NCBI GenBank assembly: GCA_003175865.1
Contig: PSRF01000218.1
Location: 1-9,155 of the forward strand
From: Blastocatellia bacterium
GTDB lineage: Bacteria; Acidobacteriota; Blastocatellia; Pyrinomonadales; Pyrinomonadaceae
Direction: 5' to 3'
DNA length: 9,155 nt
The position numbers were made by a program, and so were the translations under genes. Positions 1 through 7,000 of the stretch are shown piece after piece (positions within the stretch are counted from its first letter, which is position 1; every line of letters begins with the position of its first letter). Below the pieces are notes generated by a model. That model was not told where the DNA came from and did not search any database. It saw only the letters and a program-made list of their open reading frames with translations.

Positions 1-61
1 CCCAGGCTTTACGCTTTATGCCTGCTTCGCAGGCTCAGGAACAGGACCATCAAGTAGCTAC
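1..61. other. 3' flank of the GH-A hydrolase gene with a short hairpin
   Basis: This stretch follows the stop codon of the minus-strand hydrolase. The only structure seen is a 6-bp perfect stem at 20-34 (GCCTGC, TTC, GCAGGC on the plus strand). On the transcribed minus strand the loop is GAA closed by C-G, so the core reads GCGAAGC, a heptamer known to form an unusually stable DNA mini-hairpin. CAGGC at 3-7 could also pair with GCCTG at 20-24, so two alternative folds exist. No T-run follows the stem in the direction of transcription, so a classical intrinsic terminator is not supported. The element may extend beyond the left edge. Confidence 0.5.
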
Positions 62-1216
62 TTATTTCGCGCCGGCCGCTCGTGCTTTGCCTCTGCCGGT
101 CATCCTCTTGATGTACTCCACCTCTTCCGGAATGTATGGAGCTCCATCTGTACGGAACACCTCGTGAAACCAGATTGCTGGTTCACGATTGACATACGGC
201 CGCTCCCATGAATCCCACGGCAAGTGTGTCTGTGCTTTGCCTTGGACCAACCCCCAATTGATTGCCGCCACGTTGTACTTCTTGAATACCGGCAGAGATC
301 CAATGAAGAAACTGCCATTGCCGCGCGCCATGTATTCAGTACAAATCAACGGTCGATTAAAACGCACCAACCAACTAATCCTCTTCTCCAACTCCGTAGG
401 AGCGTCGTAATTGTGAAACGAAATCACGTCCGACTGATCGAGCTGCAAACGTTCCATCGCACCGAGCTTGGCTTCGGTCCAGTCGCCTTTCCACACCCCA
501 CTCGTCAAAGGTTGTTCTGCCCCTGCTTCACGTGCCCATGCAAATGCTTTTGGTAACAATGCGAGTATTAGCTCAACTTTGTTCTTCGGCTCTGCTTCGT
601 GGTAACTGCCGCCGTTCGTGTTGTCTGGTTCATTCCAAATGTCCCAGGCAAGAACGCGTCGATCATGTGCGAATGCCCCCACAACACCTTTCACGTAGGC
701 TTCGAGTCGCGGGTATTCAGAACTATCCGCCAGCGCTTTCGCCCCAGGGCTTTGCATCCAACCGGAGTTGTGAACGCCCGGTTGAGGTGCACGTTGCTTA
801 CCGAGTTGTGGGCTGGGGTCCCAAACAGAATCGAATAGTACGAATATTGGTCTGATGTCGTGCTTCGCTGCGATGGTTAGAAATGTATTGAGTCGACCTT
901 TGAACCCATCCGGATCTTTCCATAATAGGTCATGTAGGAACACACGCATGGTGTTCATACCGATGCTTTGGGCCCAGGTTAGTTCGAGATCGATTCGTTG
1001 CGGATCAAACGTTTCCGCTTGCCACATCTCCAGTTCATTAATTGCAGTAGCTGGTACGTAGTTGCTACCGACCAACCATGCTTGTTGTTTGTACCAATCG
1101 TTTGCTTTCTGTGCCGACCACTTCTGTGGTTGCGCTGAAGGAGCTGAGCAGCAAATAATCAGCCATAACAGCACAACCCAACTACGGTGCCTTGCAAGTG
1201 TTGTTTGTGATTTCAT
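62..1216 (-). CDS. Secreted clan GH-A glycoside hydrolase (GH5/cellulase-like, '1,4-beta-xylanase' type)
   Basis: This 384-residue protein is a predicted secreted retaining glycoside hydrolase with a TIM-barrel fold. An Arg/His-rich start and a hydrophobic core at about residues 12-23 form a signal peptide, probably cut after PSA (28|29). The mature domain fills the rest. WDIWNEPDN (191-199) holds the clan GH-A Asn-Glu pair with E196 as acid/base. ICTEY (291-295) supplies E294 as the likely nucleophile. ISFHNY (265-270) and the tryptophans W321 and W334 fit a sugar-binding cleft. Relatives in Acidobacteriota and Bacteroidota are usually annotated as cellulase-family or 1,4-beta-xylanase proteins, but I cannot assign the substrate. 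The start at 1216 has poor ribosome-binding context: GGAG abuts the ATG, and AAGGA lies 13 nt away. It is the last gene of the minus-strand cluster, 185 bp after its neighbour. A GH39 or other GH-A subfamily is possible. Confidence 0.85.
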   Translation of the reverse strand: MKSQTTLARHRSWVVLLWLIICCSAPSAQPQKWSAQKANDWYKQQAWLVGSNYVPATAINELEMWQAETFDPQRIDLELTWAQSIGMNTMRVFLHDLLWKDPDGFKGRLNTFLTIAAKHDIRPIFVLFDSVWDPSPQLGKQRAPQPGVHNSGWMQSPGAKALADSSEYPRLEAYVKGVVGAFAHDRRVLAWDIWNEPDNTNGGSYHEAEPKNKVELILALLPKAFAWAREAGAEQPLTSGVWKGDWTEAKLGAMERLQLDQSDVISFHNYDAPTELEKRISWLVRFNRPLICTEYMARGNGSFFIGSLPVFKKYNVAAINWGLVQGKAQTHLPWDSWERPYVNREPAIWFHEVFRTDGAPYIPEEVEYIKRMTGRGKARAAGAK

Positions 1217-1401
1217 CTCCGAAAGCAGATCCTTTTTTGAAGATTTAGCTCAGCTATGCCGCGTTCCTTGCGGTAAGCCATCGGCTTACCGCGACAGGAT
1301 CAATTGAAGAAGGCTGCGCCTGCAGGCGTAGCCTGACTTCGAAGAAAAGCCGCACGGAAAGCCCGAGGCTTTCCGCAAGGATTGCAGCCAAGCTGCGCGT
1401 T
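1217..1401. other. Intergenic gap filled by a palindromic element
   Basis: This gap separates the concanavalin-like protein gene from the GH-A hydrolase gene. Most of it (1248-1398) is a large palindrome annotated separately. The remaining 31 bp next to the hydrolase start contain an A-rich tract on the minus strand and a weak AAGGA. No convincing independent promoter was seen. Confidence 0.6.
1248..1398. repeat. 151-bp BIME-like palindrome with inverted hairpin units
   Basis: Two 44-nt arms, 1248-1291 and 1355-1398, are inverted copies that match at 33 of 44 positions by hand alignment. Each arm carries a perfect 9-bp hairpin. On the plus strand these are CGGTAAGCC-ATC-GGCTTACCG (1271-1291) and CGGAAAGCC-CGA-GGCTTTCCG (1355-1375). 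The stems differ by a T-A to A-T pair swap, so pairing is kept. Each hairpin is followed outward by CAAGGA and a further GC-rich tail; on the right this includes a small stem, GCAGC-CAA-GCTGC (1384-1396). A third hairpin, GGCTGCGCC-TGCA-GGCGTAGCC (1312-1333), with one G-T pair, sits almost exactly at the centre (1323). The architecture resembles a bacterial interspersed mosaic element. No transposase is present. Confidence 0.8.
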
Positions 1402-2112
1402 TCATTTTTTCGGTGTCTGTACGTAAATTGAATCCCAGTTATTTTCCGTAGAGCCAAATCCGTAGAGCATAACTTTGAAGTTCGACGGCAAGTTACGAAT
1501 GTTCTGCTGCAATCCGACTTCACGATTCAGCATGAAGAAAATCTGATCGCCACGTCGTGCAATTCCCATATGAGGCGTTTTTTCTTTGGTTCCAAGTTTT
1601 CGATTGTCCAGTCGCTCTGACTTGCCGTCGATCATTGCCCACGCTTCAAACGTTCCGTCGCTTCGCAGAATCCATTCGAGTCGATTAGTTGCAGTCCCAT
1701 CGAATAAGACGCTCAAGATTGCGAAGCCTGGTTGGTAAGAATCAGCGCCTGGTTGTGGTAACTGACCACCGACCTTTGCCAGTGCAGCTTCGACGTAGAA
1801 CCGATCGGCGTTGAATGTTTGTTTGCTTCGAATGCCGGAACGTGACTGCCCCGCACCTCGCATCTTTAACTGGTTGTCTTTTACTTCAACCTTGCTGCTT
1901 CCAGCTCCTTCAAATGTGTACACCTCCCATTTTGAGTCATCGAGTCGATCACCATCGAACTCATCCGACCATTCATCGACAACCGCTTGTGTGGGAGTTT
2001 GTTTGGAAGTTTGTGTTTTAGGTGGTGGTGTTGTCGAATTTTGAGCAAAGATCGAGCTGATTGCCACGAAGAAAATGGCAACAACCAAGCTTAACTGGAA
2101 CGATGCGGACAT
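1402..2112 (-). CDS. Secreted protein with probable concanavalin-like beta-sandwich, function unknown
   Basis: This 236-residue protein starts with a clear signal peptide: hydrophobic residues 5-20, likely cut after IFA at 23|24. A Thr/Pro/Gln/Lys-rich linker at about 24-43 precedes one globular domain at about 46-236. The segment DEWSDEFDGDRLDDSKWEV (46-64) followed by VKDNQLKMRG (77-86) is typical of the first strands of concanavalin-A-like domains found in GH16 proteins and sugar-binding modules. LEWILRSDGTFEAW (145-158) and GFGSTENNWDSIYVQ (218-232) fit later strands. The ExDxxE catalytic motif of GH16 was not found, so it is more likely a binding or structural module than a GH16 enzyme. 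The start at 2112 has AGGA 11 nt upstream. Its place between the TPR gene and a hydrolase gene suggests a role in polysaccharide handling. That role is inference. Confidence 0.75.
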   Translation of the reverse strand: MSASFQLSLVVAIFFVAISSIFAQNSTTPPPKTQTSKQTPTQAVVDEWSDEFDGDRLDDSKWEVYTFEGAGSSKVEVKDNQLKMRGAGQSRSGIRSKQTFNADRFYVEAALAKVGGQLPQPGADSYQPGFAILSVLFDGTATNRLEWILRSDGTFEAWAMIDGKSERLDNRKLGTKEKTPHMGIARRGDQIFFMLNREVGLQQNIRNLPSNFKVMLYGFGSTENNWDSIYVQTPKK

Positions 2113-2238
2113 TTATCTTGACATCCTGTAGGGAACCCGGAACGGTAGCGATGGGCAGCTACTATCCTTTGTTTCATTTTCTGTCAGTTGACGATGCTAC
2201 CGGTCGCTGCAGCCCTGGTTTTTTTGCTCACGTCCATT
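2113..2238. repeat. Intergenic gap with a weak inverted repeat (CGGTAGC / GCTACCG)
   Basis: This is the 126-bp gap between the TPR gene and the concanavalin-like gene. CGGTAGC at 2143-2149 is repeated in inverted orientation at 2196-2202. In both arms an AGGG lies 9-10 nt outside the core, which hints that they are diverged copies of one unit. Within the left arm GTAGC (2145-2149) can also pair with GCTAC (2158-2162) around an 8-nt loop. The perfect palindrome GCTGCAGC lies at 2206-2213. The similarity outside the cores is modest, so a REP-like pair is plausible but not certain. No terminator was seen after the TPR stop codon. Confidence 0.4.
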
Positions 2239-3897
2239 TCAAAACCGCACATCCGCCAGTCGACGGACAATTTCCTTGCGCTCTTTTTGCTGCGTCTCCT
2301 TTTGTGATTCACTCAGCTGCTTGAATTTCTCTAGAGTTGCTTGTGCTTCCTGAGATCGCTTGAGTCTCGTGTAAAGACGTCCGAGCTGGTAATACGTTTC
2401 GGGAAGATTTGGATCGAGCTTGATAACTTCTTCGAACTGTGCGAGAGCTTCAGTCAAACGCTCTGTTCGAAAGTACAACTTCCCGAGCGCAAGTCGCGCA
2501 GGAGCAAACGACGGTTCAAGCTTCACTGCGCGAGCGAGATGAGATTCAATGCGTGAGTTTTCCACGGTTGCTTGTCGCTGCAGCGCGTCTGCAATGAGAT
2601 AGTCCACCACACCAAGTTTTTCATTTGCTTGCAAAGCATTCTCGTAAGCTTTGATTCCCTCATCAAAGCGACCGACCTCGACATACGTCATCCCAAGATA
2701 TGCGTAGGCAGGCGCAAATTTTGAATCGAGCTCGATTGCGTGACTTAACGTCTTTGCTGCCTCGTCATTTCTGCCAGCCTTGAAATGTGCGATACCAAGC
2801 GCAAGCCACAGACGCGCTGACTGAGGGAACAATTTCAGAGCTTCGTTCAGCCGGATGACTGCTGCTTCAGGCGCAAGCACACTGGTCAACAGCATTCCGT
2901 AAGTGAACCGATACGTTTCGTTTTGCGGATCGAACTGAATCGCCAGTCGCATTGCCGGAATTGCATTTTCGATATGGCCGCTCTTTTCGTATACCGATGC
3001 GAGTAACGCGTAGATCGTCGCTGTTTCGAGCTTCCGTGCAACTGCACCTTCGAGAGTCCTTCCGGCGGCTGGAAGATCATTCAAAGCCATATACGCCTTT
3101 GCCAATCGCACTACAACTTCCGCGTTCATCGGTTCAGAGGTTTGCGCCGCACTCAACTCTACTACCGCTTCTTTCGCAAGCCCGGACTCAAGTAGTGCAG
3201 TACCTAGTTCTGCACGCGAAGCGGCACTCGACGTTTGACTATTCGCGTTTGCCAAACGTGCTGAGTATTCAGGAAAGTAGCGTTGCGCAGCTGCGCGATC
3301 GTCAAGACGCAAACTAATGACGACGAGGGCACGTGCAATTTCAGCATCCGGAGCAAGAGTGAACGCCCTCTCGAATAGTTCGCGAGCTGAACGCAAATCA
3401 CCATTTGTAAATCTCAACTGCGCAAGGTTGATCAGCGCGTTCGGCTGGTCTTTGTTCAAATGCAATGAGGCTTCGAACTGATTTGTTGCCTCCTTAGATC
3501 GACCACGCTTGAGCAGAATTGCGCCATAGTTGTTGTGCGCAGAAGCTGAATTTGGATCTGAGACTGCCGCCGTCGCAAAATACGTTTCGGCTTCCGCAAG
3601 GTCACCCGCACGATCGGCAATGATCCCGAGATAAGTATTCGCTGTGACATCTTTCGGATGGATGTTTAGAACTTGTAGAAATGCGTTTTTAGCAGCTGCT
3701 TCATCTCCGCGTTCAAACGCCGCAATGCCTTGATCGATCGTTTGTGCATCATTAGCTCGAGCGGCAGCGTTTGCCTGCGCTGAATTTTGAGCAAATGTGG
3801 TCGATGAGCCCCCGTCCAAAACTAGAGCAGCCAAAAAACCGCACGCCACAACAGTACGAAAAATCGGTTTCGAGCAATCGAGTAAAGACAAGGTCAT
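2239..3897 (-). CDS. Secreted TPR-repeat protein
   Basis: This 552-residue protein has an N-terminal signal sequence: basic residue R14, a hydrophobic stretch at about 16-27, and likely cleavage after TTFA at 36|37. Nearly all of the rest is tandem 34-residue TPR units, roughly a dozen, between about 50 and 530. Clear examples are 84-117 (ANTYLGIIADRAGDLAEAE onward), 361-394 (ARLWLALGIAHFKAGRNDEA onward), 395-428 and 465-498. Each ends in the typical Leu-Asp-Pro or similar turn. A highly charged Lys/Glu/Gln tail (about 530-552) closes the protein. TPR arrays make superhelical scaffolds for protein binding. No enzymatic domain is visible. It follows the TonB-dependent receptor by 123 bp, so it may be a periplasmic or outer-membrane partner of the receptor. 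No Shine-Dalgarno sequence lies in the 14 nt before the ATG. VVAC (16-19) is not a credible lipobox because no hydrophobic segment precedes it. Confidence 0.88.
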   Translation of the reverse strand: MTLSLLDCSKPIFRTVVACGFLAALVLDGGSSTTFAQNSAQANAAARANDAQTIDQGIAAFERGDEAAAKNAFLQVLNIHPKDVTANTYLGIIADRAGDLAEAETYFATAAVSDPNSASAHNNYGAILLKRGRSKEATNQFEASLHLNKDQPNALINLAQLRFTNGDLRSARELFERAFTLAPDAEIARALVVISLRLDDRAAAQRYFPEYSARLANANSQTSSAASRAELGTALLESGLAKEAVVELSAAQTSEPMNAEVVVRLAKAYMALNDLPAAGRTLEGAVARKLETATIYALLASVYEKSGHIENAIPAMRLAIQFDPQNETYRFTYGMLLTSVLAPEAAVIRLNEALKLFPQSARLWLALGIAHFKAGRNDEAAKTLSHAIELDSKFAPAYAYLGMTYVEVGRFDEGIKAYENALQANEKLGVVDYLIADALQRQATVENSRIESHLARAVKLEPSFAPARLALGKLYFRTERLTEALAQFEEVIKLDPNLPETYYQLGRLYTRLKRSQEAQATLEKFKQLSESQKETQQKERKEIVRRLADVRF

Positions 3898-4020
3898 GAG
3901 GCGAGACTACTTTTGGAGTGCGACGGCCTGGCGTCGCTTTGTTATAGTGCGAACTTGAACTTCACGAGAGAGTTCGTTGTAACAAAGCGGTGCCAGGCCG
4001 CCGCACTCCAAAGATCCAAG
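3898..4020. other. Receptor-TPR intergenic gap occupied by a long inverted repeat
   Basis: This 123-bp spacer separates the receptor stop codon from the TPR start. All but 14 bp on the TPR side and 8 bp on the receptor side belong to the inverted repeat at 3912-4012. No separate promoter was seen for the TPR gene. Confidence 0.6.
3912..4012. repeat. 101-bp long inverted repeat (MITE/REP-like)
   Basis: The left arm is 3912-3954 and the right arm is 3972-4012, separated by 17 nt. Read on the plus strand the left arm starts TTTGGAGTGCGACGGCCTGG. The reverse complement of the right arm starts TTTGGAGTGCGGCGGCCTGG, one mismatch in 20. Further in they share CGCTTTGTTA and the terminal CGAAC. Over the whole arm there are about five substitutions and one 2-nt indel. 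Transcribed as RNA, it would fold into a long imperfect hairpin directly between the receptor and TPR coding sequences. It carries no coding capacity. Similar GGAGTGCGGCGG-type intergenic units are, from memory, common in Acidobacteriota and Verrucomicrobiota assemblies; I could not check this. Confidence 0.85.
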
Positions 4021-7000
4021 CTAGAAGATAAATCGCCCTCCGAGTTGAATGTGTCGAGGTTGGTTGAAGTCACCTGCCCGCGTCGAAATACCGATTTGTC
4101 TGTTGCCCGCAAAATCGAAGTTAACATCCGGCAACACAAATCGTCCGCGATTGAAGGCGTTGAAGAAATCGACACGAACCTCAAACCAGGTTGTTTCTGT
4201 GATGCGGGTCTTCTTCAAAATGTTGAAATCTTCGGTATAGAAATTCTGACCACGCAGATCAGTATAGGTTGGTGCAGCGCTTCCGAAGAAGCGGTTGGGA
4301 TCAGCATAGTAAGCTGCGTACGCCGGTGTTCCAATATCTCCGACACCGAATAGCGGCGTACCGGTTCCGCTCTGATACTGGTAAGGGGTCGGGGTCGAAA
4401 ACGCGCCGGGATTCAGATATTGATACGACGTTCCACCTGCCGGAATGTGCGTATAAAAATCCTGACCAGTTACATTCGGACGGAGGTTGCCGCCAAACCC
4501 GACCAGGTCGAGGAAGTCCCTCGCCTGACCCGCTATGAAAGGAACGAGCATTGGACCATTCCGATAGCGAAGTACTCCGGAGACTTGCCAACCCCCAAAC
4601 ACTCGATCCTCGAGACCACTGCTGTTGAAATATCGCTTTCCTTTTCCAAACGGTAACTCCGCAAGGAAATTAACAACGAACGAGTTTGGAACAATGTTCG
4701 GAGAAGGCGTACGAAGCGATTTGCGATCATATGGATTTTGGACCACACCACTGATCGGAGTGTTCCCAAATAGATCCTCAGCCGCGTCTGTCAGCAGTTT
4801 GGCGAATGTATAGGAAGCGCCCAGCTGAATACCCTGCGAAAACCGCCGATTCAAATCTACTTTAAGCGCGTTGTAGAAGCTCTGCCCCTGGCTCTCCATG
4901 TGTTCGGTGATGCGACCATACTGCGGGAATGGCTTTAATGCCTGCGCAACAGTTCCCTGGAATCCCGGAAACACTACGTTGTTGTTAGTGGGAAGTGTTA
5001 CTCCTACGCTCTGCGCATATGCACGTTGGGCTGGCGTAACATCTGCCAGGTTCTCGCCGAGAAACGCCGCACCAAGTTTCAGTGCATTAAACGGAACAGC
5101 GTTGACTGGCGAGAATGCGGAACGCAGACGCGTCCCTTTGCTTCCCACCCATCCAACTGAAGCGACAAACTTGGCAGGTAGCTCGCGCTCGATATTCAAG
5201 CTGTACTGCACTGTGCGACCATTCTTGAAGAACCGATCGAATCCTTCGACGTCAGTAGGCGCGGGAGTAGTAACGAACTGACTGGTTGGGTCAGGTTTCG
5301 GCAACGTTGGGTAAGAACTTAATCGAATGAACGCGTCGAAACCAAAATTAATATTCGCGCCACCTTGAACTGAGAAACCAGCTTGTCCACCGCGCCCAAA
5401 CTCGTTGTAAAGCATTGGCGCGTAGTAGAGTCCGTATCCTCCGCGGACGACAGTCTTGCTATTCCATGCATAGGCAAACCCTACTCGCGGTCCCCAGTCA
5501 CTGTAATCAGGCTTCATGAGTCCACGATAAGGAGAAGTTGGACCATACGCTGTTCCCGGTGGACCGGCCAGAGCGCCGAGCCGTCCCGCGGCTGCTGGAT
5601 TAGCGACAAGACGATCAAACCCGCGATACTTATCGAGATGCTCTGTGCGCGGGTATGGAATGTCGTAACGAAGTCCCACATTCACCGTCAACTTCGGCGT
5701 TACCTTGATATCGTCCTGGAAAAAGAATGTCGGTTCGAAGAAACGAAAACCGGGATCGATTGATTGGACCGTGGCAAACGAAAACTCGGGAGCACCAGTT
5801 AGCAAACTTGCGATCGGCCAACCTTCGCGACCTGAGAAATCACCATTAGCTGTTTGTACGCTTTGGAAATTGAAGTTGCCGCCGAGATCAAAGTGGTTAG
5901 AGTCGTTCAGCTGTTGCCAGCGTGTTTCGGCGCCGAACTTGAACGAATGCCTGCCATGCACATAGGTGACGAAATCTGCGAGTTGCACAGCATTGTCGCC
6001 ATCCTGATTGTCGAAGAACGTTGAGCCGCCAACTTGATATGCACGCGGATCCGCAGACAGTACAGGGTCGCCATAGTTCGGGAATCCAATCAATGGCAGA
6101 GCAAGATTCTGCGTTGCGTTCGCCGGAATGCCGACGGTCGTTGGACTAATGCCTCGGGTCAAGTTCCGGTTCTGAACGAACGATCGCGTGAAGCCGGCAT
6201 TGAAGTGATTCAAGAATGTCGGACTGAACGTGTAGTCGTCCTGCAAACGATAGTATTGCGAGTGGAAGATTTGATTGAAGGTTCCCTGATTCACCCACGG
6301 TCGTGGAAAACGTGGAAACGGTCCCTGCAATTTTGTTTGTACGCGGTATGTTGAACTCAGCGCCAAACGCTGTTTAGACGACAAGACCAGGTCGACCTTT
6401 TGCACGTAGTAATTCGTCTTCTGCGGAATGGTGCTGTTAGCGATGTAGTTGTGGAAGACACCAGGCCCTGTTGGCAACGGAAAGAGTTGCACAATCTGCA
6501 AACCCGCCGGATCCAAGATCGACTGGTTAAGAGCATTCCGATAGAGATCAAGTCGATTACCTGGAATCAATGGGCGGTTGCAGCACGGCACGGTGTTGTC
6601 AAAGAGCCGTACTGGCCCACCAAAAAAGCCTGTGACATACGGATCGGTAAGCAGTTCTGAAAAATCACCCGTACGCATCTTCAAGGTTGGGACACTGACG
6701 TTGACCGTTTCCGACTGGGTGAATCGATAGCCGCCGTAGTTGAAGAAAAAGAATGCGCGGTTCTTGAAGCCCTTCAGAATTGGACCACCTTCACCGAAGT
6801 GCGGCAGATAGATGGGACCACCAACACTGAAACCAAAATCGTGTTGGAGGTCAGTTGGTTTTCCTATGCCAGTGAGACGGTTTAGATCGATGTTTGCATC
6901 CAGACCTTTAGTTCGATAAAACTCGTAAGCCTCTCCGTGGAAATCGTTACCTCCAGATTTGATTGTAAAGTTGACCACTCCACCAGACGAGTTACCGAAC

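Noticed and set aside
20..34. Rho-independent terminator of the hydrolase gene
   Set aside because: The stem is only 6 bp and is followed on the transcribed strand by ATAAAGCG rather than a U-run.
1254..1523. 89-codon minus-strand open frame spanning the palindrome and the end of the concanavalin-like gene
   Set aside because: It is read from the repeat and from the wrong frame of a well-supported gene, so it is a by-product of both.
1402..2112. GH16 endo-glucanase assignment
   Set aside because: The fold-like strands fit, but the ExDxxE catalytic motif required for GH16 was not found.
3841..3897. Lipoprotein signal (VVAC) in the TPR protein
   Set aside because: The Cys lies before, not after, the hydrophobic core. 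A signal peptidase I site at TTFA fits better.
3912..4012. Rho-independent terminator after the receptor
   Set aside because: There is no U-tract after the hairpin in the transcribed direction, and the symmetry of both ends fits a dispersed repeat better. Partial attenuation remains possible.
3913..4353. Plus-strand open frames across the inverted repeat and the receptor 3' end
   Set aside because: They are antisense shadows of the receptor gene; part of their sequence is repeat translation.
6580..6585. Vicinal cysteine pair in the receptor as a redox or metal site
   Set aside because: One adjacent Cys pair in a probable loop is not evidence of function without conservation data.
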